Assembly (NCBI GenBank): GCA_050486405.1 | Contig: JBJHDF010000002.1 | Coordinates: forward strand, 1-64,000 | DNA from: JBJHDF01 sp050486405 | Lineage (GTDB): Bacteria; Pseudomonadota; Gammaproteobacteria; Pseudomonadales; Cellvibrionaceae | Direction of reading: 5' to 3' | DNA: 64,000 nt | Part shown: piece by piece, positions 6,341 to 15,708 of the stretch | How positions within the stretch are numbered: the first letter of the stretch is position 1 | Layout of the letters: each line of letters opens with the position of its first letter | Notes under the pieces: model-generated | The model's database searches: none | What the model saw: only the letters and a program-made list of their open reading frames with translations | Told to the model about the DNA's origin: nothing | Position numbers and translations under genes: made by a program

Positions 6341-8749
6341 ATGTCACGCACACTCCCTTTTCGCCCCACTCTGATTGCCTTGGCCGTTGCCGGGGTTTCC
6401 CTGGCACCCAGCGCGATCGCCAATCAGTTGCTGGCCCTGGACGAAATCATTATTACCGGTACCACCAGTGCCAAAACCAAGTTGGAAACCAGTGTCTCAG
6501 TCAGTACGGTGGATGCCAGTGAGATCGGGCAGTACGCCCCCCGCTCCACGGCGGAGATTCTCCGCAACATTCCCGGTATTCGCTCAGAGTCGTCAGGCGG
6601 TGAGGGCAACGCGAATATCGCCGTCCGTGGCTTGCCGGTTGCTGCTGGCGGCGCCAAGTTCCTGCAGCTGCACGAAGACGGCCTACCCGTCATGCAATTT
6701 GGTGATATTGCCTTTGGCAACGCGGATATCTTTTTACGGGCCGACGCAACCATCGCTCGCATCGAGGCGATTCGCGGCGGTTCGGCCTCAACCCTGGCGA
6801 GCAACTCGCCTGGTGGCATCATCAACTTCATCAGCAAAACGGGTGAGGAAGCGGGCGGTAGCTTGAGCATGGTGCTGGGTCTGGACTACGACAACCAGCG
6901 GACGGAATTTGAATACGGGTCGCCCTTTGGCCAGGACTGGAGCTTCCATATTGGCGGCTATGTGCGCGAAGGTACGGGTCCCCGCGACCCAGGCTATACG
7001 GCCACCAGTGGCGGACAGATCAAGGCCAACCTGACCAGGAATTTCGACAATGGCTACGTGCGCCTCTATGCCAAGCACCTGGACGACAAGAGTATTGGCT
7101 ATCTGCCCATGCCGATGACCGCAACCGGCGGCAGCTTGCCGGGATTCGATTCACTGCACGACACCCCGCATTCGGCCTATCTGCTATCCAATCTCACGGT
7201 GGATGGTGACGGCAACCGTCGGCGCAGCAGCGTGGCGGACGGTATGAATCCCGTCAGCAGCTCCTTTGGCGCGGAGTTTTCTTTCGATCTGACGGATGAT
7301 CTGACCTTGACCAATCGCTTTCGGCGCACCAGCGCCCGAGGTCGCTTTGTTTCTCCGTTTCCGGCGCAAGTGGACGATGCTCAGTTGATAGCGGATGATA
7401 TTGGTGGAGCGGGTTCCAGCCTGAGCTATGCCAACGGTTCCCGCGTGGGCGAAAGCATTGCTAATCCTTCCAGCTTGAATGGCAATGGCCTGGCCATGCG
7501 TGTACACCTGTTTGATGTGGAGCTGCATGATCTTGGAAGCTACAGCAACGATACTAAACTTACTCAAACCATCGGCCTGGTGGATGTCACTCTGGGTTAT
7601 TACCGGGGGTCACAAAACATCGAACAATCATGGTTGTGGAACTCCTATTTGATGGAAGTCAAGGGGAACAATGCGGCGCTGTTGAACGTTACCAACAGCG
7701 CTGGCGACCTGGTCACCGACAATGGCCTGATTGCCTACGGCGTGCCATTCTGGGGAAATTGCTGCACCCGAAATTACGACGCGCGGTATGATATTCAGGC
7801 GCCGTATCTGGCGTTGGAATTCCTGCTCGGGCCAGTGACGTTGGATATGGGAGTACGCTATGACCGGGGCCAGGCACGCGGTACCTACGCGGGCACCGTG
7901 CAGCGGGAAAATGTCGATATGAATAACGATGGTGTCATCTCCGTACCCGAGCAAAGTGTGTCGTTTATTGATACTGCCAACCCAAGCCCAATTAATTATG
8001 ACTGGGACTACGTCTCCTACTCTCTGGGTGCCAATTACCTGGTAAACAACGATCTGGCGGTGTTTGGGCGCATCAGTCACGGTGGCCGCGCCAATGCCGA
8101 TCGTTTGTTATTTGGCCCCAACGTGCTGCCTTCCGGACGGTTGCTGGATGACGACGCGGCAGTGGATCATGTCGATCAGATCGAGCTCGGGGTGAAATAC
8201 CAGTTGAATAACCTCAACCTGTTTATCACGGCTTTCCACGCGGAAACCGAAGAGCAGAACTATGAGGCAACCACCCAGACATTCTTCGACCGCAAATATG
8301 AAGCTATGGGCTTGGAGTTCGAAGCCGCCTATCAGTGGGGCAACTTTGTACTGAACGGTGGTGTAACCTATACCGATGCGGAGATTGTCCGCGATCCTCT
8401 CAATCCGGATGTGGTCGGTAACACCCCGCGCCGCCAGCCAGACTTCATATACTCGATGACGCCAGCGTACGAGACGGACCGATTCAAGGTGGGCGCCAAT
8501 ATCATTGGGGTGACCGATTCCTATGCACAGGACAACAATGATCTGAAGCTTCGCTCCTATAATCAGGTCAATGCCTTCGTGGACTACTATCTGACAGATT
8601 CATTGTCACTGTCACTGAACGTCAACAATCTTTTTGATGAAGTTGGTTTGACCGAGGCTGAGCAGGGGTCCGTGCCTGATAACGGCATTATCACCGCACG
8701 CTCCATCAACGGACGCTCCTCCACCCTGTCTCTCAGATATACTTTTTAA
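6341..8749 (+). CDS. TonB-dependent receptor for a sucrose/fructoside
   Basis: An 802-residue outer-membrane receptor. A signal peptide (about 1-27, cleaved after AIA) leads to a plug domain (about 45-165, with ILRNIPGIRSES and RIEAIRGGSASTLAS) and a 22-strand barrel ending in the aromatic LRYTF expected for BAM insertion. There is no carboxypeptidase-like N-terminal extension or TonB-box signalling domain. The gene has its own promoter and the operator at 6236-6264. With the downstream fructokinase it fits outer-membrane uptake of sucrose or fructo-oligosaccharides. The substrate is inferred. Confidence 0.9.
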   Translation: MSRTLPFRPTLIALAVAGVSLAPSAIANQLLALDEIIITGTTSAKTKLETSVSVSTVDASEIGQYAPRSTAEILRNIPGIRSESSGGEGNANIAVRGLPVAAGGAKFLQLHEDGLPVMQFGDIAFGNADIFLRADATIARIEAIRGGSASTLASNSPGGIINFISKTGEEAGGSLSMVLGLDYDNQRTEFEYGSPFGQDWSFHIGGYVREGTGPRDPGYTATSGGQIKANLTRNFDNGYVRLYAKHLDDKSIGYLPMPMTATGGSLPGFDSLHDTPHSAYLLSNLTVDGDGNRRRSSVADGMNPVSSSFGAEFSFDLTDDLTLTNRFRRTSARGRFVSPFPAQVDDAQLIADDIGGAGSSLSYANGSRVGESIANPSSLNGNGLAMRVHLFDVELHDLGSYSNDTKLTQTIGLVDVTLGYYRGSQNIEQSWLWNSYLMEVKGNNAALLNVTNSAGDLVTDNGLIAYGVPFWGNCCTRNYDARYDIQAPYLALEFLLGPVTLDMGVRYDRGQARGTYAGTVQRENVDMNNDGVISVPEQSVSFIDTANPSPINYDWDYVSYSLGANYLVNNDLAVFGRISHGGRANADRLLFGPNVLPSGRLLDDDAAVDHVDQIELGVKYQLNNLNLFITAFHAETEEQNYEATTQTFFDRKYEAMGLEFEAAYQWGNFVLNGGVTYTDAEIVRDPLNPDVVGNTPRRQPDFIYSMTPAYETDRFKVGANIIGVTDSYAQDNNDLKLRSYNQVNAFVDYYLTDSLSLSLNVNNLFDEVGLTEAEQGSVPDNGIITARSINGRSSTLSLRYTF

Positions 8750-8760
8750 TCCGCTTGTGC

Positions 8761-8784
8761 GGCAACACCCTGTTGCCGCTTTTT
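8761..8784 (+). terminator. Intrinsic terminator between receptor and fructokinase
   Basis: GGCAACA and TGTTGCC form a 7-base-pair stem with loop CCC, followed by GCTTTTTTT. It lies 11 bases after the receptor stop and only 15 before the fructokinase ATG. It should therefore lower read-through into the kinase or end the receptor message. I see no room for a separate promoter after it. Confidence 0.85.
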
Positions 8785-8798
8785 TTGAAGTCACGATC

Positions 8799-9698
8799 AT
8801 GAGTAGTGCGTTGAATACAACCGCGAGTAGGTATCTTGGCGGAATCGAGGCCGGTGGAACCAAGTTCAACTGCGTTGTGGGTACAGCAGATGGAGAAATC
8901 CTGAAAAGCGTGGTTATTCCCACGACGCGGCCCCGCGAAACACTGGCGAAAGTGCTGGCCTTTTTTGAGCAAGAAGGCCCCATTCAGCGTCTGGGTATTG
9001 CAAGCTTCGGTCCATTGGACAGGGATCAAAGTTCACCCCTATATGGCCAGATACTGCATACCCCAAAGCTTGGCTGGGGGCAGTTCAATCTGGTGGATTT
9101 CTTTCGCCGGCACTTGCAAGTGCCGGTAACGATTGATACGGATGTGAATGGTGCGGCACTGGGTGAGCATCACTTTGGCGCGGCTCGGGGTTTAAAGCAT
9201 TTTGTATACATCACGGTGGGTACCGGTTTGGGTGGTGGCGTGATGATCGATGGCCAATTATTGCAGGGTGTTGGTCATCCCGAATTGGGCCATATGCTGA
9301 TACCTCACGACCCCGTAAGTGATCCTTTCGCCGGATGCTGCCCCTTCCACGACAACTGCTTAGAGGGATTGGCCTCGGGTACCGCAATGACTCAGCGCTG
9401 GCAGGCGCCAATCGCCGACTTGCCCCGGGAGCATCCCGCCTGGCGCATGGAGGCACACTACCTCGCGATGATGTGCGTCAATTTGACGCATTGCTATATG
9501 CCGCAGAAAATCATTCTGGGCGGTGGGGTCATGTCGCAGCGCCAGCTGTTTCCAATGATTCACGCGGAGTTCTCCCAATTACTCAACGGCTACGCCAGGG
9601 CGCAGGTATTAACGGATGCCGAGTCGTATATCGTTCCCTCCGGCTGCGCGGGTTACGCCGGACAACTGGGCGCGTTGATCCTGGCTGCTATGCACTAA
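8799..9698 (+). CDS. ROK-family fructokinase
   Basis: A 299-residue sugar kinase that would phosphorylate fructose to fructose-6-phosphate with ATP. It shows the phosphate loop GGIEAGGTKFNC, the catalytic region DTDVNGAALGEH, and the ROK zinc motif with GH near HPELGHM and CCPFHDNCLEG. This ScrK/Mak-like pattern and length match bacterial ROK fructokinases. The ATG at 8799 is used; a longer frame would start inside the upstream terminator. It completes sucrose use in this locus and could also take fructose made by the mannose isomerase at 19397. Confidence 0.88.
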   Translation: MSSALNTTASRYLGGIEAGGTKFNCVVGTADGEILKSVVIPTTRPRETLAKVLAFFEQEGPIQRLGIASFGPLDRDQSSPLYGQILHTPKLGWGQFNLVDFFRRHLQVPVTIDTDVNGAALGEHHFGAARGLKHFVYITVGTGLGGGVMIDGQLLQGVGHPELGHMLIPHDPVSDPFAGCCPFHDNCLEGLASGTAMTQRWQAPIADLPREHPAWRMEAHYLAMMCVNLTHCYMPQKIILGGGVMSQRQLFPMIHAEFSQLLNGYARAQVLTDAESYIVPSGCAGYAGQLGALILAAMH

Positions 9699-9744
9699 CT
9701 ATTTTCACCGTCGGTATTCTCTCCATCGTCAGTGCCGCCTTTTT

Positions 9745-9768
9745 GCCCTTGTCCGCAAGGGCTTTTTT
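9745..9768 (+). terminator. Intrinsic terminator of the fructoside locus
   Basis: GCCCTTG and CAAGGGC form a 7-base-pair stem with loop TCCG followed by TTTTTT. It lies 47 bases after the fructokinase stop and before the start of the phosphorelay cluster. Confidence 0.92.
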
Positions 9769-9868
9769 CTATTGGGGGCAATGGTTGGTGCTGGGCCCAC
9801 GCTAGTCCGGTTGCCGGGCATGGTATAGAATCGGGTCAACGCTTATTCCCCCGGTTGAGGATGCTGTA

Positions 9869-11194
9869 TTGGCCCATATCCTGTTGGTTGACGACGACAA
9901 GAACTTCCTGGACGCCACGGTCAAGCTGCTGGAAGCGCTGGGGCACAGGGTGTCGGCGGCCGGCACCGTGGCCGAGGCCCGGGAGCAAGTCACGCGGGAG
10001 ACCTTTACTCACCTGTTGCTGGACCTGATGTTGCCCGACGGCAGCGGGCTGCATGTACTGGATGCGCTGCCCCAGGGGCCGGACAGCGTGCGGGTGGCGC
10101 TGATTACCGGGCACCCGTCGGTGAAGACTCTGCTCAAGGATCTGCACGGCCCCAACATTTCCTATCTGGTCAAGCCCATCGATCTGGCGCGGCTGGAAGC
10201 GCTGCTCGGTGACGGACAAAAGCCGGATTCTGCAGTTGCCGCCCATTTCGATCATCTGGTGGGTGAGTCCGCGCCCATGCAGCAGCTGTACGAGCAGATC
10301 GGACGGGTGGCGGCCACCCGGGCCAATGTGCTGTTGATCGGCGAGAGTGGCGTGGGCAAGGAAGTGGTGGCGTCGGCGATTCACGGCGCCAGCGGCGCGG
10401 CGGGGGCATTTGTGGCGGCCAACTGCGGCGCCTTTTCCCGCGAGCTGATTGGCAGTGAACTGTTCGGTCATGAGAAGGGCGCATTCACCGGCGCCGTACA
10501 ACGCAAGCCGGGCCTGTTCGAGCAGGCGCTGGACGGCACCCTGTTTCTCGACGAGGTCACCGAGATGCCCATGGACCTGCAGCCCAATCTGCTGCGGGTG
10601 CTGGAATCCCACAAGGTCACCAGGCTGGGTGCCACCTCGTCCATAGAGGTCAACTGCCGGGTGATCTCCGCCACCAACCGCAGCGAGGCGGCCATAGCCC
10701 GGGAGCAGTGCCTGCGCGAGGACCTGTATTTTCGTCTGGCGGTGTTCCCCATTCACATTCCACCTTTGCGCCAGCGTCTTGAGGATATTCCGTTGCTGGT
10801 GGAACACTTCCTTGCCGATTTCAATCACCAGTACGGTTCCGGTATCGGCGTTGATCAGGCGGGCCTGGACCGGCTGGCGGCCTATGACTGGCCCGGCAAT
10901 GTGCGTGAACTGCGTCACGTTATTCACCGCGCCTGCATCATGGCAGACAATGACAGTGGCCTGATTCGCCTGCCGGAGGATCTGGCGTCGCCGTTTTCCC
11001 GGGCTTCCGGTAGTGATCAGGCGGGTGTGACCGTGGGTAAGACGGTGGAGGAACTGGAGCGCGAGTTGATCGAATCTACCCTGGCGCACCTGAACGGCGA
11101 CAAGAAAAAAGCGGCGGAAATGCTTGGCATCAGCCTCAAGACGCTGTACAACCGGTTGAACAGTTACGCGGAGTCTTCCTCCGGCAACCATTGA
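9869..11194 (+). CDS. NtrC-family sigma54-dependent response regulator
   Basis: A 441-residue activator. Residues 1-115 form a receiver with phospho-acceptor Asp52 (LLLDLMLPDG). The AAA+ domain (about 130-360) has Walker A GESGVGKE (158-165), intact sigma54 loop GAFTGA (204-209) and Walker B TLFLDEVTEM. A Fis-type HTH follows at about 405-435 (KKAAEMLGISLKTLYNRL). The start is TTG at 9869 with GAGG eight bases upstream; the nearby ATG at 9861 is out of frame. It opens a run of histidine kinase and receiver genes. A sigma54-type promoter at 15388-15403 is a plausible target. Confidence 0.92.
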   Translation: MAHILLVDDDKNFLDATVKLLEALGHRVSAAGTVAEAREQVTRETFTHLLLDLMLPDGSGLHVLDALPQGPDSVRVALITGHPSVKTLLKDLHGPNISYLVKPIDLARLEALLGDGQKPDSAVAAHFDHLVGESAPMQQLYEQIGRVAATRANVLLIGESGVGKEVVASAIHGASGAAGAFVAANCGAFSRELIGSELFGHEKGAFTGAVQRKPGLFEQALDGTLFLDEVTEMPMDLQPNLLRVLESHKVTRLGATSSIEVNCRVISATNRSEAAIAREQCLREDLYFRLAVFPIHIPPLRQRLEDIPLLVEHFLADFNHQYGSGIGVDQAGLDRLAAYDWPGNVRELRHVIHRACIMADNDSGLIRLPEDLASPFSRASGSDQAGVTVGKTVEELERELIESTLAHLNGDKKKAAEMLGISLKTLYNRLNSYAESSSGNH

Positions 11195-11220
11195 ACTTCG
11201 TTTCCGACAAAGGTGCGGCC

Positions 11221-11433
11221 ATGAGCAGTGATGTGAGCAGACTGATCCACGACATCCGCAACCCGTTGAACACCATCTCCGTCAACGCCGAGCTGGGCAA
11301 ACTGGTGTTGTCGCGCCAGGGCGACCTGCAGCAGGCAACCTCGGCATTTGACATGATTCTCAGTGAATGCCGCCGCTGCAGCGAGCAATTGGAAAGGCTC
11401 AAAACCTTTCTGGATGAATCGGAGCGACCGTGA
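11221..11433 (+). CDS. Stand-alone HisKA (DHp) phosphoacceptor domain protein
   Basis: A 70-residue protein consisting of little more than a histidine-kinase dimerisation/phosphoacceptor helix pair. The H-box LIHDIRNPLNTISVNAEL contains the phospho-accepting His10, and the second helix (about 38-63) follows. There is no ATPase domain, sensor or membrane segment. The ATG at 11221 has AAAGG upstream. The stop overlaps the next kinase's GTG as GTGA, so the two are translationally coupled. It could be a phosphotransfer intermediate in the manner of Spo0B, or could dimerise with and tune the adjacent kinase. Function is inferred. Confidence 0.8.
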   Translation: MSSDVSRLIHDIRNPLNTISVNAELGKLVLSRQGDLQQATSAFDMILSECRRCSEQLERLKTFLDESERP

Positions 11434-12938
11434 GCGACAACGCCGATCAGTTTAGCCGCCGCGCTGCCGGCGATCTGCCCGGCACGCCCTGGATACTGGG
11501 CCTGGGTCTGGTGTTGGCGTACTTTGTGCTCAGTACATCCGTGTCCTATCGCTCCCTGGGCATAATCGAGGAAGACAACATCGCCGTGAGTCATTCCCTG
11601 CAGGTGGTGGCGGAGTTGAACGAGTTGCGCCTGAACATTGCCCGGGCGGAAAGCGGGCAGCGCGGCTATCTGCTTACAACCAACGAGAAACATCTGGAAC
11701 CTTACTTCGAGACAGTGAGCGGCATTGATCGCCTGCTGGCGTCTCTGTCGGCCGCGCTCGAATCCGAGGGCGCGGATCAGGCCGGTTTGCACGCCATTGC
11801 TGCAACCATTACCGAGTTGCTCGCGGAGATGGACACGACCATCGCCATGGTGGGCGAGGATCATTACCTGAATGCCTTGAATCGCGTCCATGCCGGCACT
11901 GCAGTGCAGTTGATGGAGCGTGTAAACACGTTGATTGCGGAAAAAGAGGCCGAGCGTCTGGCGCTGCTGGAGGCACGGCGCGTCCAGGCGGCCCATTCCC
12001 GTGCCCGCATTCTGTTGGGGGTCATGGTCGCCAATCTGCTGGGCATACTGCTGGCCTGCGGCCTGTTTGTCGTGCTGTACAGCCACGCGCGAAAAATGGC
12101 ACGGCTGCACGAACAGCTGGAGGACAAGGTTGCCGAGCGTACCCAGGCGCTGCAAACCTACTCCGACGAATTGCAGCGCAGCAACCGCGAGTTGGAGGAG
12201 TTCGCCTTTGTCGCCTCCCACGACCTGCAGGAACCGTTGCGCAAGATTCGCGCCTTCGGCGATCGCTTGCAGCAAAAATACGGGGACGTGCTCGGCGAGC
12301 AGGGCGCGGACTATCTGGCCAGAATGCAGGGCGCTTCGGGGCGCATGTCGCAACTGATTGAGGATCTACTGAGCTTTTCCCGGGTCACCACAAGGCGCAA
12401 TCCCTTCGTGCCGGTGGCGCTGAACGATGTGCTGGCGCAAACGCTGGATGACCTGGAAGTGCGTATTGAGGAGTTCGGGGCGGAAGTTGTGAGTGACAAT
12501 CTGCCCACCATCGACGCGGACCCCTTCCAGATCGCCCAGGTGTTTGCCAATCTTATTGGCAACAGCCTGAAGTTTCGTCACCGCGACCGTCCGCCGCGGC
12601 TTGAAATTCACGTTCAGGTGGATGCGGCTCTGGCGCCCGTCGCCGATGAAAGTGATCGGCTCTGGTGCCGCCTGGTATTTCGCGACAACGGCATCGGCTT
12701 TGCCCAGGAATACGCCGACCGGGTATTCAATCTGTTTCAGCGACTGCACGGGCGCGAGGAATACGAGGGCACCGGCATAGGGCTGGCCCTTTGCCGCAAG
12801 ATTGTGGAGTTGCACGGCGGTAGCATCAGTGTGCAGAGTGAACCGGAGCGCGGCTCCGAGTTCGTAGTTCTTTTGCCCGTAACACAGGCAGAGCCTGCGG
12901 TTACTTTTGACGACGAGGTGATCGCCGATGAGTCGTGA
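11430..12938 (+). CDS. CHASE3-domain sensor histidine kinase
   Basis: A 502-residue inner-membrane kinase. A transmembrane segment (about 22-40) leads to a periplasmic CHASE3 domain (about 45-185, with LRLNIARAESGQRGYLLTTN), a second membrane segment (about 195-215), a coiled linker, a HisKA domain with phospho-His264 (ASHDLQEPLRKI) and an HATPase domain with DNGIGFAQ and GTGIGLALC. The SHDLQEPLRKI box is the phytochrome-like subtype that pairs with Rcp1-type receivers, which fits the next gene. GTG start overlaps the previous stop; the 3' end overlaps the next ATG by 11 bases. Confidence 0.92.
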   Translation: MSDNADQFSRRAAGDLPGTPWILGLGLVLAYFVLSTSVSYRSLGIIEEDNIAVSHSLQVVAELNELRLNIARAESGQRGYLLTTNEKHLEPYFETVSGIDRLLASLSAALESEGADQAGLHAIAATITELLAEMDTTIAMVGEDHYLNALNRVHAGTAVQLMERVNTLIAEKEAERLALLEARRVQAAHSRARILLGVMVANLLGILLACGLFVVLYSHARKMARLHEQLEDKVAERTQALQTYSDELQRSNRELEEFAFVASHDLQEPLRKIRAFGDRLQQKYGDVLGEQGADYLARMQGASGRMSQLIEDLLSFSRVTTRRNPFVPVALNDVLAQTLDDLEVRIEEFGAEVVSDNLPTIDADPFQIAQVFANLIGNSLKFRHRDRPPRLEIHVQVDAALAPVADESDRLWCRLVFRDNGIGFAQEYADRVFNLFQRLHGREEYEGTGIGLALCRKIVELHGGSISVQSEPERGSEFVVLLPVTQAEPAVTFDDEVIADES

Positions 12939-13371
12939 AGTCAAACCCCTGACCATCCTTATGGCCGACGACGATGCCGACGACCGCCTGCTGGCCAAGG
13001 ACGCCCTGGTGGAAAGCCGGGTGCTCAACACTCTGTGTTTTGTTGAGGACGGTGCTCAATTGCTGGCCTATCTGCGCGGTGATGGTCACTACTCGGATCG
13101 CAGTCAGTACCCCATGCCCGGTCTGATTCTGCTGGACCTGAACATGCCCAAGCTGGACGGGCGCGAAGCGCTGGCGGCCATCAAGCAGGATCCTCGATTG
13201 CGTCGCATTCCGGTGGTGATTCTCACCACCTCCAAGGCCGAGGAGGATATGCTCCGGGGCTACGAACTGGGCGCCGCCTCCTATATCACCAAACCGGTAA
13301 CCTTTGACGCCCTGGTGGAACTGATGCGCACCCTGGGCAAATACTGGGTGGAGTTTGTCGAGTTGCCCTGA
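12928..13371 (+). CDS. Rcp1-like single-domain response regulator
   Basis: A 147-residue receiver with no output domain. The acidic pocket is MADDDADD, the phospho-acceptor Asp lies in LILLDLNMPKLDG, the switch residues in LTTSKAEEDM, and Lys in YITKPV. The internal insert and DLNMPKLDGRE pattern are typical of Rcp1/CheY-like partners of phytochrome-type kinases. It is translationally coupled to the CHASE3 kinase and ends five bases before the hybrid kinase. It probably shuttles phosphate between them. Confidence 0.92.
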   Translation: MSREVKPLTILMADDDADDRLLAKDALVESRVLNTLCFVEDGAQLLAYLRGDGHYSDRSQYPMPGLILLDLNMPKLDGREALAAIKQDPRLRRIPVVILTTSKAEEDMLRGYELGAASYITKPVTFDALVELMRTLGKYWVEFVELP

Positions 13372-13376
13372 CCGCC

Positions 13377-15314
13377 ATGAACGCCAAAACCCGCAACCTG
13401 CTGATAGTCGATGACGACGAGGATGACTTTTTCCTCGCCCGGGACCTGCTGAATGAAATCCCCGGCGGTGACTACAACCTGGACTGGGCTTCCAGCTACG
13501 AAGAGGGCATGGCCCGGTTGCGTGAAAACCGTCACCACCTGTGCCTGATGGATTACCGGTTGGGTTCCCGGGACGGCATCGAGTTGCTGCGTGAAGCCCA
13601 GGCTCTGGGCTTCAACGGGCCGGTAATTCTGCTCACCGGCATGCAGCAGGGCGGAGTGGACCTTCAGGCGCTGGAGGCCGGCGCTGTGGACTACCTGGTC
13701 AAGGACGGTCTTACCGCCGAGCAACTGGCCCGGGCCATCCGCTACGCCCTGGTGCGGCGGGAGGCGGAACTGGAGCGGGTGGAGCGGCTGCGTGCCGAAG
13801 CCGACAACCGGGCCAAGAGTGAATTTCTTGCCCACCTCAGCCACGAACTGCGCACGCCCATGTCCGCGATTCTCGGGTTCACCGAACTGCTGCTCAATAC
13901 CGCCCGGGACGAGGAGTCCAGGGGTTACCTGCAAGTGGTGCGACGCAACGGCAAGCACCTGCTGGGCCTGCTCAACGATATCCTCGATCTGTCCAAGATC
14001 GAGGCTGGCAAGCTGGAGTTGGAAACCCAGAGCGTGGAGTTTCTGCCCTTTGTCACCGACGTCTACTTTCTGATGCAGGGCGCCGCCGCCGACAAAAACA
14101 TCGACCTGCGGGTGGAGGCACCGGAGTCGCTGCCCGAGCGTATTCACACCGACCCCACGCGGTTGCGCCAGGTATTGCTCAATCTGCTGGGCAACGCCAT
14201 CAAGTTTACCGAAACCGGTGAGGTGGTATTGCATGTCAGCCCTGTTCAGGAAGGTGATCGGACATTGATCGGCTTTCGCATCCGCGACACGGGGGTGGGC
14301 ATTCGTCCGGAAGCCCTGGAGCAGATATTCCTGCCGTTTGTGCAGTCCGGCAAATCCATGGCCGAGTCCCACACCGGCACGGGCCTCGGGCTGACCATCA
14401 GCCGCCAGTTGGTGCAGCGTTTGGGTGGTGACATCGAGGTCAGCAGTCAGCCGGGCCGGGGTAGCGAGTTTTCCTTTACGGTGGACCCGGGTGATCTGGA
14501 CGGGGTGCCGTACCTGCCTTTTGAGCTGTCGCTGGCGGCCACGGCGGACACTCCAAACCGTACTCCCCGACTGAGGGGGCGTGTACTGGTGGTGGATGAC
14601 CTGCGGGACATTCGCGCCCTGGTGGGCCATTTTGTCGCGGCCACTGGAGCTGAGGTGCGCTATGCCAGCCATGGCGAGGAAGCGCTGCGGCTTATCGCCC
14701 GGGCCAACGGCAATGTGGAACCGGAATTCGATCTGGTACTCATGGACATTCACATGCCGGTGTTGGGCGGGCTGGAGGCGGCCAGGGCATTGCGCGCCGA
14801 CGGCTTTATCCGGCCCCTGGTGGCCCTGACGGCGGCCAATATGAAAGGGGACCGCGATGCCTGTCTGGCGGCGGGCTTCACCACCTATCTGAGCAAACCC
14901 GTGGACCAGCACCGTCTGCACACCTGTCTGGCCCGGTATCTGGCGCCTGCCGGCAGTGACGCGATACTGTTGGTGGAGGACGATGCGGATGCCGGCACGG
15001 CCATGACCAAACTGCTGGAACTGCTGGGGCACAGCGTGACCTGGGTCAAGACTGGCGAGCAGGCCCTAAATGTCGCCGCCGGCTCGCCACCCGCCCTGAT
15101 ACTACTGGATCTGCACCTGCCGGACATGGACGGCTACCGCCTGGCCGAACAGTTGACGGTCCGGGCGCCCGGCAGTCGCAAGGTGTTGATCAGCGGCGCT
15201 GAACCCGATCCGGAGCGAGCCCGGGCAGCGGGCATCGACCAGAGTCTGCTGAAACCGGTGGGGCTGGACGCCTTGCAGCAGATCATTTGTAAAAACAGCT
15301 CCGCATTGTTGTAA
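13377..15314 (+). CDS. Hybrid histidine kinase: REC-HisKA-HATPase-REC-REC
   Basis: A 645-residue soluble hybrid kinase. An N-terminal receiver (Asp59 in LCLMDYRLGSRDG) is followed by a coiled linker, HisKA with phospho-His156 (LSHELRTPMSAI), HATPase (DTGVGIRPE, GTGLGLTIS), a second receiver (about 400-520, LVLMDIHMPVLGG) and a third (about 530-645, LILLDLHLPDMDG). There is no membrane segment, so input probably comes by phosphorylation of the first receiver. It is the last gene of the cluster and would pass phosphate on to the NtrC-type regulator at 9869 or to the small receiver. Confidence 0.93.
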   Translation: MNAKTRNLLIVDDDEDDFFLARDLLNEIPGGDYNLDWASSYEEGMARLRENRHHLCLMDYRLGSRDGIELLREAQALGFNGPVILLTGMQQGGVDLQALEAGAVDYLVKDGLTAEQLARAIRYALVRREAELERVERLRAEADNRAKSEFLAHLSHELRTPMSAILGFTELLLNTARDEESRGYLQVVRRNGKHLLGLLNDILDLSKIEAGKLELETQSVEFLPFVTDVYFLMQGAAADKNIDLRVEAPESLPERIHTDPTRLRQVLLNLLGNAIKFTETGEVVLHVSPVQEGDRTLIGFRIRDTGVGIRPEALEQIFLPFVQSGKSMAESHTGTGLGLTISRQLVQRLGGDIEVSSQPGRGSEFSFTVDPGDLDGVPYLPFELSLAATADTPNRTPRLRGRVLVVDDLRDIRALVGHFVAATGAEVRYASHGEEALRLIARANGNVEPEFDLVLMDIHMPVLGGLEAARALRADGFIRPLVALTAANMKGDRDACLAAGFTTYLSKPVDQHRLHTCLARYLAPAGSDAILLVEDDADAGTAMTKLLELLGHSVTWVKTGEQALNVAAGSPPALILLDLHLPDMDGYRLAEQLTVRAPGSRKVLISGAEPDPERARAAGIDQSLLKPVGLDALQQIICKNSSALL

Positions 15315-15387
15315 GCTTTACATCCCGCCCGACGCATTTTTCATCCCCATGTTATCGCCAGAGCCCAATTTTTCGTGAAAACAAAGT

Positions 15388-15403
15388 TGGCACGAATCGC
15401 GCA
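15388..15403 (+). promoter_or_regulatory. Sigma54-type promoter (-24/-12)
   Basis: TGGCACGAATCGCGCA gives a perfect -24 TGGCAC and the essential GG-N10-GC spacing (GG 15389-15390, GC 15401-15402). The -12 block is GCGCA rather than TTGCA. The start would fall near 15414, 45 bases before the small lipoprotein gene. Upstream at 15311-15323 is the inverted repeat TGTAA-GCT-TTACA, a possible activator site. The sigma54 activator at 9869 is the obvious candidate partner. Confidence 0.6.
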
Positions 15404-15458
15404 TTATCGAGACTACACACCAACCCACTTCGATTGATGCGAAGTTAAGGAGAGGAAA

Positions 15459-15677
15459 ATGACCCACGTGATGCGTATTTTCGTTGCGATGATGTTTGCC
15501 CTTTTTATTTCGGCCTGTGATCGTCAGGGTCCCGCCGAAGAAGCGGGCGAGAATATTGACGACGCAGTCGAAGATGCCCGCGACGCCATGGAGGACGCCT
15601 ACGACGCTACCCGTGACCGGGTGGAGGACGCCGGTGACCGCATGCGCGATACCTACGAAGACCTTACCGACGACTGA
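15459..15677 (+). CDS. Small acidic lipoprotein with amphipathic repeats
   Basis: A 72-residue protein with a signal peptide ending in the lipobox LFISAC (Cys20). The mature part is highly acidic, with a roughly 7-residue repeating pattern of the VEDARDAMEDAYDA kind that should form one long amphipathic helix. It resembles small stress-induced envelope lipoproteins. It follows the sigma54-type promoter and AAGGAGAGG, and has its own terminator. I do not assign a more specific function. Confidence 0.8.
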   Translation: MTHVMRIFVAMMFALFISACDRQGPAEEAGENIDDAVEDARDAMEDAYDATRDRVEDAGDRMRDTYEDLTDD

Positions 15678-15708
15678 AACCGGATTTGCATCGAGCTACC
15701 CCCGCTTT

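Noticed and set aside
13281..15032. A 583-residue minus-strand frame opposite the hybrid kinase
   Set aside because: It is opposite a gene with intact HisKA, HATPase and receiver motifs.
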